Shown piece after piece: positions 24,477 through 33,520 of a stretch of 64,000 bases of DNA. The notes beneath the pieces are model-generated. The model worked only from the letters and a program-made list of their open reading frames with translations. It did no database searches and was not told the DNA's origin. Within the stretch, counting starts at the first letter, position 1, and every line of letters begins with the position of its first letter. Made by a program: the position numbers and the translations under genes. Origin of the DNA: Haloglomus litoreum (GTDB lineage Archaea > Halobacteriota > Halobacteria > Halobacteriales > Haloarculaceae); contig NZ_CP119988.1 in NCBI RefSeq assembly GCF_029338515.1, positions 2,294,001 through 2,358,000 on the forward strand. Reading direction: 5' to 3'.

Positions 24477-25754
24477 ATGGAGTTAGAAGACCATGCCGAG
24501 GAACTCGCCTCCGACCTCGGCGTCGACAAAGAGGAGGTCTTAGAGGACCTTGAGCGGCTGGTACAGTACAGCGTGCCGGTGGACGAGGCGAAGGGCTCGC
24601 TCCGCCGGAAGTACGGCGGCGGCGACGGCGGCGGTGGCGAGGAGCCGACCAAGGCCGACATCGCCGACATCGCGCCGGGGTCGAGCAACGTCACCGTCAC
24701 GGGTCGTGTGCTGACCGTGGGCAAGCGGTCCATCCGCTACAACGGGGAGGACCAGATCATCCACGAGGGCGAACTCGCCGACGCGACCGGCGTCATCGAC
24801 TTCACCGCGTGGGACGACTTCGGGCTCTCCGAGGGCGACACCATCACCGCGGGCAACGCCGGCGTCCGCGAGTGGGAGGGCGAGGCCGAACTCAACCTCA
24901 ACGAGTCGACCACGCTCACGTTCGAGGACGAGCCCCTGGAGGTGCCGCACGAGGTGGGTGGCGACCGCTCGCTGGCCGACCTCGCGCCCGGGGACCGCGG
25001 CCGCAACGTCGAGGTCCGGGTGATGGAGGTCGAGTCGAAGGTCATCGACGGCCGCGACGGCGAGACGGAGATCCTGAGCGGCGTCCTCGCCGACGAGTCG
25101 ACCCGGCTCCCGTTCACCGACTGGGACCCGCACCCCGAGCTGACCGAGGGCGCCAGCGTCCGCATCGAGGACGTCTACGTCCGTGAGTTCCGGGGCGTCC
25201 CCTCGGTGAACGTCTCGGAGTTCTCGCTCGTCGCGCCCATCGACCGCGAGGTCGCGGTCAACGAGGAGGCCCAGCAGCTCCCCATCGGCGAGGCCGTCGA
25301 CGGGGGCGGCGCGTTCGACGTCGAACTCGTGGGCAACGTCATCGAGGTCCGGGACGGCTCGGGGCTCATCCAGCGCTGCCCGGAGTGTGGCCGCGTCGTC
25401 CAGAACGGCCAGTGCCGCTCGCACGGCCAGGTCGACGCCGAGGACGACCTCCGCGTGAAGGCCATCCTCGACGACGGCACCGGCACCGCCACCGCGGTGC
25501 TGGACCGCGAGATGACCGAGGCCATCTACGGCGGCACGCTGGCGGACGCGCTCGAGGCCGCCCGCGACGCGATGGACCGTGAGGTCGTCGCCGAGTCCAT
25601 CGCCGCCGACCTCGTGGGCAGGGAGTTCCGGGTCCGCGGGACGCTCTCGGTCGACGAGTACGGCGCCAACCTCGACGCGACAGAGTTCGCGGCCGTCGAC
25701 GACGACCCGGCAGCGCGTGCGACCGCCCTCCTCGAGTCGCGGGGTGAGGCATGA
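24477..25754 (+). CDS. rpa1: Replication protein A large subunit (RPA1 type)
   Basis: 425 residues. Binds single-stranded DNA in replication and repair. A helical N-terminus (about 1-45) is followed by three OB folds at about 60-150 (VTVTGRVLTVGKRSIRYN), 165-260 (VEVRVMEVESKVIDGRDG) and 275-400, the last with a zinc finger RCPECGRVVQNGQCRSHG (about 301-318). The operon order RPA, RPA-associated protein, calcineurin-like phosphoesterase matches the rpa1-rpap1-rpe operon known from Haloferax volcanii, which supports the RPA1 assignment over RPA3. Its stop overlaps the next start (ATGA at 25751). Confidence 0.93.
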   Translation: MELEDHAEELASDLGVDKEEVLEDLERLVQYSVPVDEAKGSLRRKYGGGDGGGGEEPTKADIADIAPGSSNVTVTGRVLTVGKRSIRYNGEDQIIHEGELADATGVIDFTAWDDFGLSEGDTITAGNAGVREWEGEAELNLNESTTLTFEDEPLEVPHEVGGDRSLADLAPGDRGRNVEVRVMEVESKVIDGRDGETEILSGVLADESTRLPFTDWDPHPELTEGASVRIEDVYVREFRGVPSVNVSEFSLVAPIDREVAVNEEAQQLPIGEAVDGGGAFDVELVGNVIEVRDGSGLIQRCPECGRVVQNGQCRSHGQVDAEDDLRVKAILDDGTGTATAVLDREMTEAIYGGTLADALEAARDAMDREVVAESIAADLVGREFRVRGTLSVDEYGANLDATEFAAVDDDPAARATALLESRGEA

Positions 25755-27397
25755 GCGCGAACGGGAACGGCAGCGACGGCACCGACGACGGCGGCGACAG
25801 CGGGCCCGGGACCCGCGAAGTTGCCTACCGGATGTTCGCCGCCGAGTTCGACGACTGCGACTTCCAGTTCTCCGAGAGCGACGAGGAGCGGGCCCCGAAC
25901 TTCGTCATCACGCCGACGGGCGGCCGGGTCAACCGGATGTTCCTCGTCGGCGTCCTCACCGAACTGGAGCAGGTGAACCAGTCGATGCTGCGGGCGCGCA
26001 TCGTCGACCCGACGGGCGCGTTCGTCGTCTACGCCGGGCAGTACCAGCCCGAGGCGCTGTCGTTCCTCGAACGCACCGACCCGCCGGCGTTCCTCGCGGT
26101 GACGGGGAAGGCCCGCACCTACCAGCCCGAGGACTCGGACGTCGTCTACTCCTCCGTGCGACCCGAGAGCATCAGCGCGGTGGACGCCGAGACCCGGGAC
26201 CGCTGGGTCGTCTCGACGGCCGAGCAGACGCTCGACCGCATCGGCGTGATGGCCGCGGCCATCGAGTCCGGGCTCTCGGGGGACGCCCTCCGCGAGCACC
26301 TGGAGAGCGAGGGGGTCGACCCCGCGCTCGCGCAGGGCGTCGCGCTCGCGCGCGAGCACTACGGGACGACGCCGGGGTACCTGGACGCGCTCCGTGCCCT
26401 CTCGCTGGACGCGGCGCGCGTCGTCGCGAACGAGCTGGAGGAGGCCGGCTCGCTCGATGTCGCGCCGGACGTGGGGGGCGAGGCCGACCTCGACGAACTC
26501 CGCACCGCGGACGCGCCCAGCATTTCGGCGGGCGCAGCCGGCCAGACCGGGGCCGCAGCGGGCGAGCCGGCCGAGACGGCCACGAGCGCGAACAGCGAGG
26601 AGACGGCTGCAGGCACCGACACTGACGAGACGGCCACGACGGCCGAGCCTGCCTCCGGGACCTCCGAGGTCGAGGCGGCCGATACCGCGACCGGCGCCTC
26701 GGCGGGGGCGGCCAGCGACACGCCGGCCGAGACGACGAGCGAGACGGCGACCGCCACGGAGACCGAGGCCGCCGGCACCACCGACGCCGACACCGGGACC
26801 ACCGAGTCCGCTGGTGGCGGCGCAACCGAGGAGACGCCGACGGCGGAGACCGAGCCCGCCGAGCCGGCGGACACGGCCGAGCCCGGGTCGGTCGACACCG
26901 ACGACGACATCGGAGAGTTCGAGCCCGGCGAGTTCGACGCCGAGGAGCCCGAGGAGGACCCGCTCGGCGAGGAGGTGCGCGAGCAGGTCGAGGAGGAGTA
27001 CGGGACGGAGTTCTCCACCGGGACGGAGGTCGAGTCCGAGCCCGACCTGGAGCCGGAGCCCGAACCGAGCGCCGAAGCCGAGGCGGACTCGGCCACCGGG
27101 ACCGACCCCGAGACGGAGACGTCCACGGAGGCTGCCACCGAGTCCACCGACGAACCGGAGGCAGCGACCGACGAGGAGCCGGCCGACGAACCGGCCGGCG
27201 AGGTGGACCTCTCCGAGGCCGTGATGGACGCGATGCGCGACCTCGACGACGGTGACGGTGCGCCGACCGACGCGGTCATCGACCGCGTGGCCGACCGGAC
27301 CGGCGCCTCCGCGGATGAGGTCGACGAGGCCGTCCAGGACGCGCTGATGGGTGGGCAGTGCTACGAGCCCGAGGACGGTCGGCTGAAGCCCATCTGA
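25751..27397 (+). CDS. rpap1: RPA-associated protein (RPAP1, COG3390) with long acidic linker
   Basis: 548 residues. The N-terminal conserved domain (about 22-235; VAYRMFAAEFDDCDFQFSES, RVNRMFLVGVLTELEQVNQS) has the OB-like COG3390 fold of archaeal RPA partners that co-purify with RPA. Then comes a very long low-complexity Thr/Ala/Glu/Asp linker (about 255-475). The C-terminus (about 480-548, LSEAVMDAMRDLDDGDG and VIDRVADRTGASADEVDEAV) is a small winged-helix-like module recalling eukaryotic RPA32C. Translation is coupled to RPA1 by ATGA overlap, fitting a stoichiometric complex. Confidence 0.92.
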   Translation: MSANGNGSDGTDDGGDSGPGTREVAYRMFAAEFDDCDFQFSESDEERAPNFVITPTGGRVNRMFLVGVLTELEQVNQSMLRARIVDPTGAFVVYAGQYQPEALSFLERTDPPAFLAVTGKARTYQPEDSDVVYSSVRPESISAVDAETRDRWVVSTAEQTLDRIGVMAAAIESGLSGDALREHLESEGVDPALAQGVALAREHYGTTPGYLDALRALSLDAARVVANELEEAGSLDVAPDVGGEADLDELRTADAPSISAGAAGQTGAAAGEPAETATSANSEETAAGTDTDETATTAEPASGTSEVEAADTATGASAGAASDTPAETTSETATATETEAAGTTDADTGTTESAGGGATEETPTAETEPAEPADTAEPGSVDTDDDIGEFEPGEFDAEEPEEDPLGEEVREQVEEEYGTEFSTGTEVESEPDLEPEPEPSAEAEADSATGTDPETETSTEAATESTDEPEAATDEEPADEPAGEVDLSEAVMDAMRDLDDGDGAPTDAVIDRVADRTGASADEVDEAVQDALMGGQCYEPEDGRLKPI

Positions 27398-27398
27398 G

Positions 27399-28217
27399 GT
27401 GACTCGCCACAGCCCTCGGACCCCCCGCGTCGAACCGCTCCCCGGCGAACCGGCGGCCGTCGCCGAGACCGGGGACGGGCGCGCGCTCGTGCTGGCGGAC
27501 TACCACGCCGGGCTGGAGGTCGCGCTGCGGCGCGACGGCGTGGAACTGGGCAACCGTGCCGACGAGCGCCGCGAGTCCGTCCTCCGCTTGCTGACCGAGA
27601 GCGGCGCCGACCGGGTGGTCCTGCTGGGCGACGTGGGCAACGCCATCGGCGACCCGAACGAGACCGAGCGACGGGAACTGGACGAGCTGTTCGCCGCGCT
27701 GACCGAGCGTGTCCCCGTCACCGTCACGCCGGGGAACCACGACGGCGGGCTCGCCGACGTGGTCGCCGACCTCGGGTACGCGGCGGGGGACGGGTCGGCC
27801 GGCGATCCCTCCGTGACCGTCACCGACGGCGCAGGGACGCGCATCGGCAACGTCGGGTTCGCACACGGGCACACCTGGCCCGCGCGCGAGGTGGTCGAGG
27901 CACCGGTGGTCTGCACCGCTCACGAGCACCCGGTCGTCCGGCTGGAGGACGAGGTCGGCGGGCGCCGCGTCGAGCGGGCGTGGCTCCGGGGCCGCCTCGC
28001 GCCGGGACCCTTCGAGGCCCACGCCGCGGACGCCGGTGTGGAGCCGCCGGCCATCGACGGCGACCTGGTCGTCTTCCCGGCGTTCAACGACCTGACCGGC
28101 GGGACCTGGGTCAACGAGGGGCAGGACTTCCTCTCGCCGTTCCTCCCCGAGGGCCTCGCGGGGGGCGAGGCGTACCTGCTGGACGGGACGCGGCTGGGTG
28201 ACTACCGGTCGGTCTGA
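27399..28217 (+). CDS. rpe: Calcineurin-like metallophosphoesterase (RPA operon)
   Basis: 272 residues, GTG start 1 nt after the RPAP stop. Metal-binding motifs of the family are seen in order: LVLADYHAGLE (D-x-H), VVLLGDVGNAIG (GD), VTPGNHDGGL (GNHD), and FAHGHTWP plus CTAHEHPVV (two His sites). It belongs to the COG1407 ICC-like group that is encoded with RPA in haloarchaea, where the homologue is called Rpe. The substrate is unknown; a nuclease or phosphatase role in DNA repair is inferred from the operon. Confidence 0.92.
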   Translation: MTRHSPRTPRVEPLPGEPAAVAETGDGRALVLADYHAGLEVALRRDGVELGNRADERRESVLRLLTESGADRVVLLGDVGNAIGDPNETERRELDELFAALTERVPVTVTPGNHDGGLADVVADLGYAAGDGSAGDPSVTVTDGAGTRIGNVGFAHGHTWPAREVVEAPVVCTAHEHPVVRLEDEVGGRRVERAWLRGRLAPGPFEAHAADAGVEPPAIDGDLVVFPAFNDLTGGTWVNEGQDFLSPFLPEGLAGGEAYLLDGTRLGDYRSV

Positions 28218-28240
28218 GCCACGCGTCTTCCTGCATTATA

Positions 28241-28280
28241 TTCGATATTGGGCACGAATACCTCAATTCGATGAGTTATC
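28241..28280 (+). repeat. Left copy of an inverted two-block repeat
   Basis: AT-rich intergenic sequence carrying TCGATATTG (28247-28255) and TGAGTTATCGGA (28271-28282 region). Both blocks recur in the same order on the minus strand at 34870-34905. The spacers differ in length and sequence. The identity of this element is unknown. Confidence 0.4.
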
Positions 28281-28348
28281 GGAGACTTTCTGGAGCAATC
28301 GACGGGGGTATCCCCGAACGTTAAGCTGGAGGGGGCACAGCGTGGCCC

Positions 28349-28894
28349 ATGGTCGTCACCGGGCAGACCGGAATCGTGGGAGCGACGCTCGACGAGTTCC
28401 TCCGCGGGCTGACGGACGCACTGCCGGACCTACTGACGGGGCTCCTGTTCCTCGTCCTCGCGGCGGTCGTCGTCAAGGTCGTCATGACCATCGTCCGCTT
28501 CGTGCTCCGGCGGAGCCTCCCGGAGTCACAGGGCGTCTACCGTCAGTTCGTCGCCACCATCGTGTTCGTCTTCCTCTGTTTCGGGGTGGCGCTGAGCTTC
28601 CTCTCCATCGTCGGCCTGACCGCCATCGCCGCGTCGCTGGGGACCGCGACCGGCTTCCTCGCGCTGGGCGTCTCGTACGCGCTCTCGGGGATGCTCGCCG
28701 ATGCCGTCGCGGGGGTCTACCTGCTTCGCGACCCCGACTTCATGCCCGGCGACCGGGTCGACGTGGGCGGGACCGCCGGCGAGGTGAAGGCCATCGAGTT
28801 GCGGAAGACGCGCCTGCGGGTCGACGGGGACACGATGGTCCGGGCGAACGCCGAGATCGAGAAGAAGTGGACCAAACTGGACGACGAGGACTGA
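28349..28894 (+). CDS. MscS-type small mechanosensitive channel protein
   Basis: 181 residues. Three hydrophobic segments: LPDLLTGLLFLVLAAVVVKV, FVATIVFVFLCFGVALSFL, and a Gly/Ala-rich pore helix around ASLGTATGFLALGVSYALSG typical of MscS TM3. The beta domain follows (GDRVDVGGTAGEVKAIELRK, TRLRVDGDTMVRANAEI) and stops there, so the large C-terminal cage of E. coli MscS is missing. It would release osmolytes under hypo-osmotic stress. A TATA-like CGTTAAGC near 28319-28326 lies about 27 bp before the ATG. Confidence 0.92.
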   Translation: MVVTGQTGIVGATLDEFLRGLTDALPDLLTGLLFLVLAAVVVKVVMTIVRFVLRRSLPESQGVYRQFVATIVFVFLCFGVALSFLSIVGLTAIAASLGTATGFLALGVSYALSGMLADAVAGVYLLRDPDFMPGDRVDVGGTAGEVKAIELRKTRLRVDGDTMVRANAEIEKKWTKLDDED

Positions 28895-29007
28895 GGCTCG
28901 AATCACCGGCCAGCAGCCGGGGGCGCCCGGCCCGTTCGATCCGGTCGAGGACCCGTCCTCGGGCCGATACGTCCGGTACCGAGTACATCCGTGGCCGAAC
29001 GGGCGCG

Positions 29008-30078
29008 CTATCTCCGGAACTCCTCGATGACCGTCCCGACATCCTCGTCTGTCATCGAGAACTGGACCTGCTCCTCGCTCGGAAGTGAGAGGAGGACGCC
29101 CGACGGTGGCAGGTACAGGATCGCGACGACGAGGAGAACCGACACGCCCAGCAGGATCATCGAGAAGAGCTGCACCTCCTGGACCGCACTACTTGCAACC
29201 AGTGACGAGAACTCGTTCAACTCGTCACGGGTCAGGAACCACATGGGCAGGGACACGAACGGGACGAACCCCCCACCGAAGTAGACCGCGAGCTCCCCCC
29301 TCGACAGGTAGGGCTGGAGGGGATACACACCGTAGTACAGATACAACACGCCGACACAGATGACGAGATTGCTCACGATGCTGATCGTTATCGCGGTGTT
29401 GACGTCCCCGATCGTCGGGTCGGAGTCGACCAACAGGTAGGCAGCCGCCAGGCCGACGCTTCCCAGCAGCAGTGTCGCTATCGGCCTGAGCTTGTTGATC
29501 GAGTCGAACCGTTCGATGCTGATAACGTTCCGTTTCAGGAAGTGATACGTGTACTCCAGTTCGTAGATCGACGAGCGAACAGTTCCCTCGACCGATAGCT
29601 GATCCGAAGTCTTCTCGAGGAACTCCGCTTCGGCGAGGTCGGGGTCATCGGTATCGATTTCGTCCTTGTCGGCGAGCGTTCCGATGGCGAGTCCATCGTC
29701 CGGCCGGAACACACCCCAGGCGGTCGCGATGAACAGGACGCCGATCAGCGTGACGACTAGATCCTCGATCGCGAGCCCGACTCCGACGGCCAGAACGACG
29801 AGCACCCCGAACCCGGCTTTCGCCAGGAGGGTGTACCGATGATTCAGGTGCTGGAAGTAGGAGATATTGTCGATATTGTAGATGCGATCGGTTGCCGAAC
29901 CGGTGTCGAGCTGGATACGCTCGGTAGCGTCCTGCGGTTGCTGTCGCGACACGTCGGTCCTGTGCCCGCTTTCTCGCTCGGTCTCCGCCGCATCCTCGAC
30001 CCCCAGCTGTACCCCACACTCCGGACAGAAGTTGGCGCTGTCACCGAGTTCCACGCCACAATTCTGACAATAGTTCAC
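29008..30078 (-). CDS. Zinc-ribbon membrane protein, unknown function
   Basis: 356 residues, GTG start. The N-terminal zinc ribbon is NYCQNCGVELGDSANFCPEC. After a linker with YNIDNISYFQHLNHRYTLL come membrane segments at about 90-135 (KAGFGVLVVLAVGVGLAIED and VVTLIGVLFIATAWGVFRP), about 190-250 (RPIATLLLGSVGLAAAYLLV; ITISIVSNLVICVGVLYLYY) and about 310-330. Base composition is visibly less GC-rich than its neighbours, which hints at transfer. Promoter TATTTTTATC (minus strand, 30101-30110) lies exactly about 27 bp before the GTG, fixing this start. The C-terminal tail is acidic. No family is recognised. Confidence 0.8.
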   Translation of the reverse strand: MNYCQNCGVELGDSANFCPECGVQLGVEDAAETERESGHRTDVSRQQPQDATERIQLDTGSATDRIYNIDNISYFQHLNHRYTLLAKAGFGVLVVLAVGVGLAIEDLVVTLIGVLFIATAWGVFRPDDGLAIGTLADKDEIDTDDPDLAEAEFLEKTSDQLSVEGTVRSSIYELEYTYHFLKRNVISIERFDSINKLRPIATLLLGSVGLAAAYLLVDSDPTIGDVNTAITISIVSNLVICVGVLYLYYGVYPLQPYLSRGELAVYFGGGFVPFVSLPMWFLTRDELNEFSSLVASSAVQEVQLFSMILLGVSVLLVVAILYLPPSGVLLSLPSEEQVQFSMTDEDVGTVIEEFRR

Positions 30079-30100
30079 GTATCGGTGTCCGATGGAATTG

Positions 30101-30110
30101 ATAAAAATAT
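30101..30110 (-). promoter_or_regulatory. TATA box of the zinc-ribbon membrane gene
   Basis: ATATTTTTAT on the minus strand, the most AT-rich promoter element in the window, centred about 27 bp before the GTG at 30078 and therefore consistent with a leaderless mRNA. Confidence 0.6.
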
Positions 30111-30252
30111 TCCCTCGGCGACGGTGTCTTCCAGCCCACGTCCATAGCACACCAGGGGAGACCGCGGCCCGTATACAGACGCATCTGGGGTGGCACGCCT
30201 GCCGCACTCCCCGTCCCGTATCGCTAAGTCGTCGGGCGAAGTGGAACCATCC

Positions 30253-31044
30253 ATGGATCTCGAACACGTCACGGTGACCCACGCGGCGGACGGCGCGGTC
30301 GGACGCATCACCTTCGACCGGCCGGAGCGCAACAACGCGATGGACGCACGGGCGGCCGACGAGCTGAACCGGGCCGCCATCGACCTCGTCGAGGACGAGG
30401 CGGTCCGGTGTATCGTGCTGACGGGGACGGGCGGGGCGTTCAACACGGGCGCCGACCTGACGACCCTCTCCGGCGACGCCAGCGACGGCGCATACATCCG
30501 TCGGATCGCCGGCGACCTCCACAGGATGGTGAGCCAGCTCGTCCGGGCACCGAAGCCGGTCGTCTGCGGTGTCAACGGTGTCGCCGCCGGCGGCGGTGTG
30601 GGGCCGGCCATCTGTGGAGATATCGTCCTCGCCACCGAGTCGGCCCGCTTCGAGTTCGCCTATCCCCGCATCGGCCTGTCGGCCGACGGCGGCTCGTCGT
30701 ACTTCCTCCCGCGGCTGGTCGGGCTCCGGGAGGCCCAGCGCATCGCCTTCCGCGACGAACCCGTCGGGGCCGAGGAGGCCGTCGAGGTGGGACTCGCGAC
30801 CGAGGCCGTCCCGGACGGCGAGTTCGAGGAGCGGCTGGCCGCGGAGGCCGCCCGGCTCGCCGAGGGCCCGACGATGGCCCACGCCGCGACGAAGGGGCTG
30901 CTCCGCTCGTCGCTGGACCGCTCGCTGGACGAGCAGCTGGCGACCGAGGCCGAGACCATCGCCGGCCTCACCGCGACGGAGGACTTCTCACGCGGCCTGG
31001 ACGCCTTCCTCGGCAAGGACGAGGCCGAGTTCGAGGGGGAGTGA
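30253..31044 (+). CDS. Enoyl-CoA hydratase/isomerase family protein
   Basis: 263 residues, crotonase fold. RITFDRPERNNAMDARAADE (about 17-36) and GGAFNTGADL start the CoA-binding face; VVCGVNGVAAGGGVGPAICG forms the oxyanion hole; YPRIGLSADGGSSYFLPRLV is the catalytic helix, where Asp-Gly-Gly stands where some hydratases have Glu, as in PaaG-like isomerases and diverse family members. Specific reaction (hydration, isomerisation) cannot be decided. The ATG at 30253 follows TATA-like TATCGCTAAG about 27-35 bp upstream. Confidence 0.9.
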   Translation: MDLEHVTVTHAADGAVGRITFDRPERNNAMDARAADELNRAAIDLVEDEAVRCIVLTGTGGAFNTGADLTTLSGDASDGAYIRRIAGDLHRMVSQLVRAPKPVVCGVNGVAAGGGVGPAICGDIVLATESARFEFAYPRIGLSADGGSSYFLPRLVGLREAQRIAFRDEPVGAEEAVEVGLATEAVPDGEFEERLAAEAARLAEGPTMAHAATKGLLRSSLDRSLDEQLATEAETIAGLTATEDFSRGLDAFLGKDEAEFEGE

Positions 31045-31476
31045 GCGGTCCGGGCGGCCCCGGAGCGCCCGGGGTAGCTCTCGGTCCCAGAACCCCTCGG
31101 CGGGCTCCCCACCCGACAGCTCCTCGTCGCGCCGCTGGGCGGATTTGGCCGCGTCGTAGATGGCGTAGAGCCAGATCGCCGGCACGAGGACGAAGCCGAT
31201 GAAGATGAACAGCGAGAGGATGGCGAGGACGAACGAGACGGCGAAGAACAGCCCCATCTCTATCTCGCGGGCGTAGATGTGGCCCAGACCCGGGAACAGC
31301 GCCGAGAGGAGCGCGGCGACGACCGGGTTCCGGCCGTCGAGGAGGGCCTCGGTGGCCTGCGAGGCGGGCGGCGAACGCTGACGGACGCCACACTCGGGGC
31401 AGATCTCGGCGGCACGACGTATCTCCGCACCGCACTCCCGACAGTAGACCGTGTCCGCGGGCATCTCGCTCGACAT
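30988..31476 (-). CDS. Zinc-ribbon membrane protein (TM2-like)
   Basis: 162 residues. MSSEMPADTVYCRECGAEIR and AAEICPECGVRQ form an N-terminal zinc ribbon. Then AALLSALFPGLGHIYAREIE, a TM2-domain-like hairpin start, and LFFAVSFVLAILSLFIFIGF plus FVLVPAIWLYAIYDAAKSAQ. The layout is the common haloarchaeal zinc-ribbon/TM2 protein of unknown role. The last 19 codons overlap the convergent hydratase by 57 bp. The ATG at 31476 has TGTTTATC (minus strand, 31501-31509) about 27-30 bp upstream. Confidence 0.85.
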   Translation of the reverse strand: MSSEMPADTVYCRECGAEIRRAAEICPECGVRQRSPPASQATEALLDGRNPVVAALLSALFPGLGHIYAREIEMGLFFAVSFVLAILSLFIFIGFVLVPAIWLYAIYDAAKSAQRRDEELSGGEPAEGFWDRELPRALRGRPDRSLPLELGLVLAEEGVQAA

Positions 31477-31551
31477 GGAGGGACGGAGGGCGCCGGAGGA
31501 GATAAACACCTGACCCCGTGGAACCGGACCCGCCAGCGGCGACCGCGGGGC

Positions 31552-32892
31552 TCAGTCGTCGGCAGGCACCGACCGCCCGCTCGCGGGTCGACTCTCGACG
31601 AGGCCCAGGCCCGCCAGCCCCGCGGCCGCGAACGCGAGCGCGCTGGCGACGGCGAACGCTGCCGGGTAGCCCGCGAGCGTCGCGGCCCCGCCGACCAGCG
31701 TCGGGCCGAGGACCCCGCCCAGACCCTTCGCGGTCGAGCGCAGCCCCATCAGCTCTGACTCGCGCCCAGCGGGCGCCACGTCCCCGATGAAGGCGACGGC
31801 CCCGGTCGTCATCGCCGAGAAGGAGACCCCGAGGACGAACAGCGCGGCGGCGGCAGCAGCGACCCGTGCGAGCCCGGTCCCCAGCCACGCTGGCCCGGCG
31901 ACGCCGAGGAGGCCCGCGCCGGCAGCCGGCACGGTGGCGGCCGACGCGAGGACCGCGAACGCGCCGCTGCCGGCCATCCCGACGACGATGAGCGGCTTCC
32001 GGCCGATGCGGTCGGCCGCAACGCCGAGCAGGTACATCGCGCCGACCTGCGTCCCGTGGTTGACGGCCAGCAGCGCACCCATCACGGGTTCGGCGACGCC
32101 GACGACGTCCACGAGGTACGGCGCCATCAGGGCCATCACGCCGAGGACGGTCACGTTGCGGAGCGCGAGCGCGACGTAGAGCCAGCGCAGGCCCTTCACC
32201 CGGAAGTGGCCGCGGTCGGCCGCCGCCGGGAACAGGCGGTCCCGGACCTCGCCGAGGAGTTCCGTGCGGGTCGGCGGGTCAGGGGAGTCGCCACCGTCGG
32301 CCGCGACCGGGTCCTGCGGGGAGCCCCCGCCGTCCTCGGTCGGGTCCACGAGGAACACGGCCGCGACCGTCGAGGCCGCCGAGAGGCCGGCGACGACGAG
32401 GTAGAGTTCGGGACGCGCGACGGCCCCCAGGAGGAGGCCGGCGACGAACTGGCCGCCGGCGAACCCGCCCGAGCGGGCGGAGTTGAACGTCCCGAGCGAG
32501 CGGCCGCGGCCGTCCGCGCCGCCGCGTTCGCTGGCGATGGTGAGCGCGACGGGCGCGAACCCGGCGGCGAAGACGGCGTACAGGCCGCGTAGCCCGACCG
32601 GCACCCAGACCCCGTCGGCGACGGCGAGCGGGGCGGCCGCCAGCGTCGCCAGCGTCCCCGTGGTGACCATCACGGCGCGCCGTCGGCCGGTCACGTCGGC
32701 GAGCGCACCCCAGACGGGCGAGGCGAGCATCAGCCCGGCGAAGTAGGCCGTCGCGACGGCGCTCACCGCCAGCGGCGATCCCTCCCGCCCGACGTAGACG
32801 GCCATCGCGGTCCCCATCAGGACGCCGCCGCCGAAGCGGGTGGCTGCCGCCGTTGCGAGCAGCAGCCACTGGGTCCGGTCCGACCGGAACAC
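31552..32892 (-). CDS. Major facilitator superfamily transporter
   Basis: 446 residues from the GTG at 32892. Twelve spans are readable, beginning LLLATAAATRFGGGVLMGTA; the MFS signature GALADVTGRRRAVMVTTG occurs in the loop between helices 2 and 3, and its half-repeat GVAADRIGRKPLIVVGM between helices 8 and 9. A Pro/Asp/Gly-rich central loop (about 185-220) separates the halves. It resembles drug-efflux (DHA1) permeases; substrate unknown. The start is the first in-frame codon before the conserved N-terminus; longer frames upstream look non-coding. Confidence 0.87.
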   Translation of the reverse strand: MFRSDRTQWLLLATAAATRFGGGVLMGTAMAVYVGREGSPLAVSAVATAYFAGLMLASPVWGALADVTGRRRAVMVTTGTLATLAAAPLAVADGVWVPVGLRGLYAVFAAGFAPVALTIASERGGADGRGRSLGTFNSARSGGFAGGQFVAGLLLGAVARPELYLVVAGLSAASTVAAVFLVDPTEDGGGSPQDPVAADGGDSPDPPTRTELLGEVRDRLFPAAADRGHFRVKGLRWLYVALALRNVTVLGVMALMAPYLVDVVGVAEPVMGALLAVNHGTQVGAMYLLGVAADRIGRKPLIVVGMAGSGAFAVLASAATVPAAGAGLLGVAGPAWLGTGLARVAAAAAALFVLGVSFSAMTTGAVAFIGDVAPAGRESELMGLRSTAKGLGGVLGPTLVGGAATLAGYPAAFAVASALAFAAAGLAGLGLVESRPASGRSVPADD

Positions 32893-32994
32893 GCCTCGGT
32901 CTCGGCGAGCGTGGCTCTTGAGCGCCGTGGTTCGGCAGCGGCCCCGACGCGATACGACCGTCGGCTTCAGGCCCCCGGCCGCCGAAGGCCGACC

Positions 32995-33390
32995 ATGCAC
33001 TACCTCGTCGCGACGGACTCGGTCCACACGACGGCGGCCGCCTGCGACTACCTCGACGGTCGGCTCGACGGCCCGAACACCGACACCGTGACGGTCATCA
33101 CCGTCACCGGGGGAGACGACCGCGATGCGGGTGACGCGGCCAACGTCGCCCGGGCCCGGCTGGCCGGGCGGGCGACGGTGGAGACCCTCGCACGCGAGGG
33201 CGACCCGGGCGAGGCCATCATCGATGCCGTGGTCGAGGTGGACGCCGACGTGCTCGTCCTCGGGCCCCGCTCCGGGGCTCCCGGGGCGCAGCCCGAGCTT
33301 GGGTCGACGGCCCGGTCGGTGCTGGCACGGTCGCCGGTCCCGGCCGTCGTCGTCCCGCTGGAGCAACTCGATCCGGCCGGCGTGGAGTGA
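32995..33390 (+). CDS. Universal stress protein (UspA family)
   Basis: 131 residues, single Usp domain. MHYLVATDSVHTTAAACDYL at the start, DTVTVITVTGGDD for strand 2, ARLAGRATVETLAREGDPGE, then ADVLVLGPRSGAPGAQPELG as the nucleotide-loop region and ARSPVPAVVVPLEQL at the end. It is 130 bp upstream of a second Usp on the same strand with a matching layout, so they are likely a local duplication. Confidence 0.88.
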   Translation: MHYLVATDSVHTTAAACDYLDGRLDGPNTDTVTVITVTGGDDRDAGDAANVARARLAGRATVETLAREGDPGEAIIDAVVEVDADVLVLGPRSGAPGAQPELGSTARSVLARSPVPAVVVPLEQLDPAGVE

Positions 33391-33520
33391 CGAGCATCGA
33401 TCGGTGGACCGGGCTCGCTGGGGGTGAGGAGAGTCCATCACCGGAGCAGGCCTGCGTGGGAACGGGCCGGCTGTGGAGGTGACACGTTTATGCCCGGTGG
33501 AGCGAACGGTACGGTAGGAG

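Noticed and set aside
26570-27180. Possible tandem DNA repeat in the RPA-associated gene
   Set aside because: The low complexity comes from Thr/Ala/Glu/Asp-rich codons; there is no regular repeat unit.
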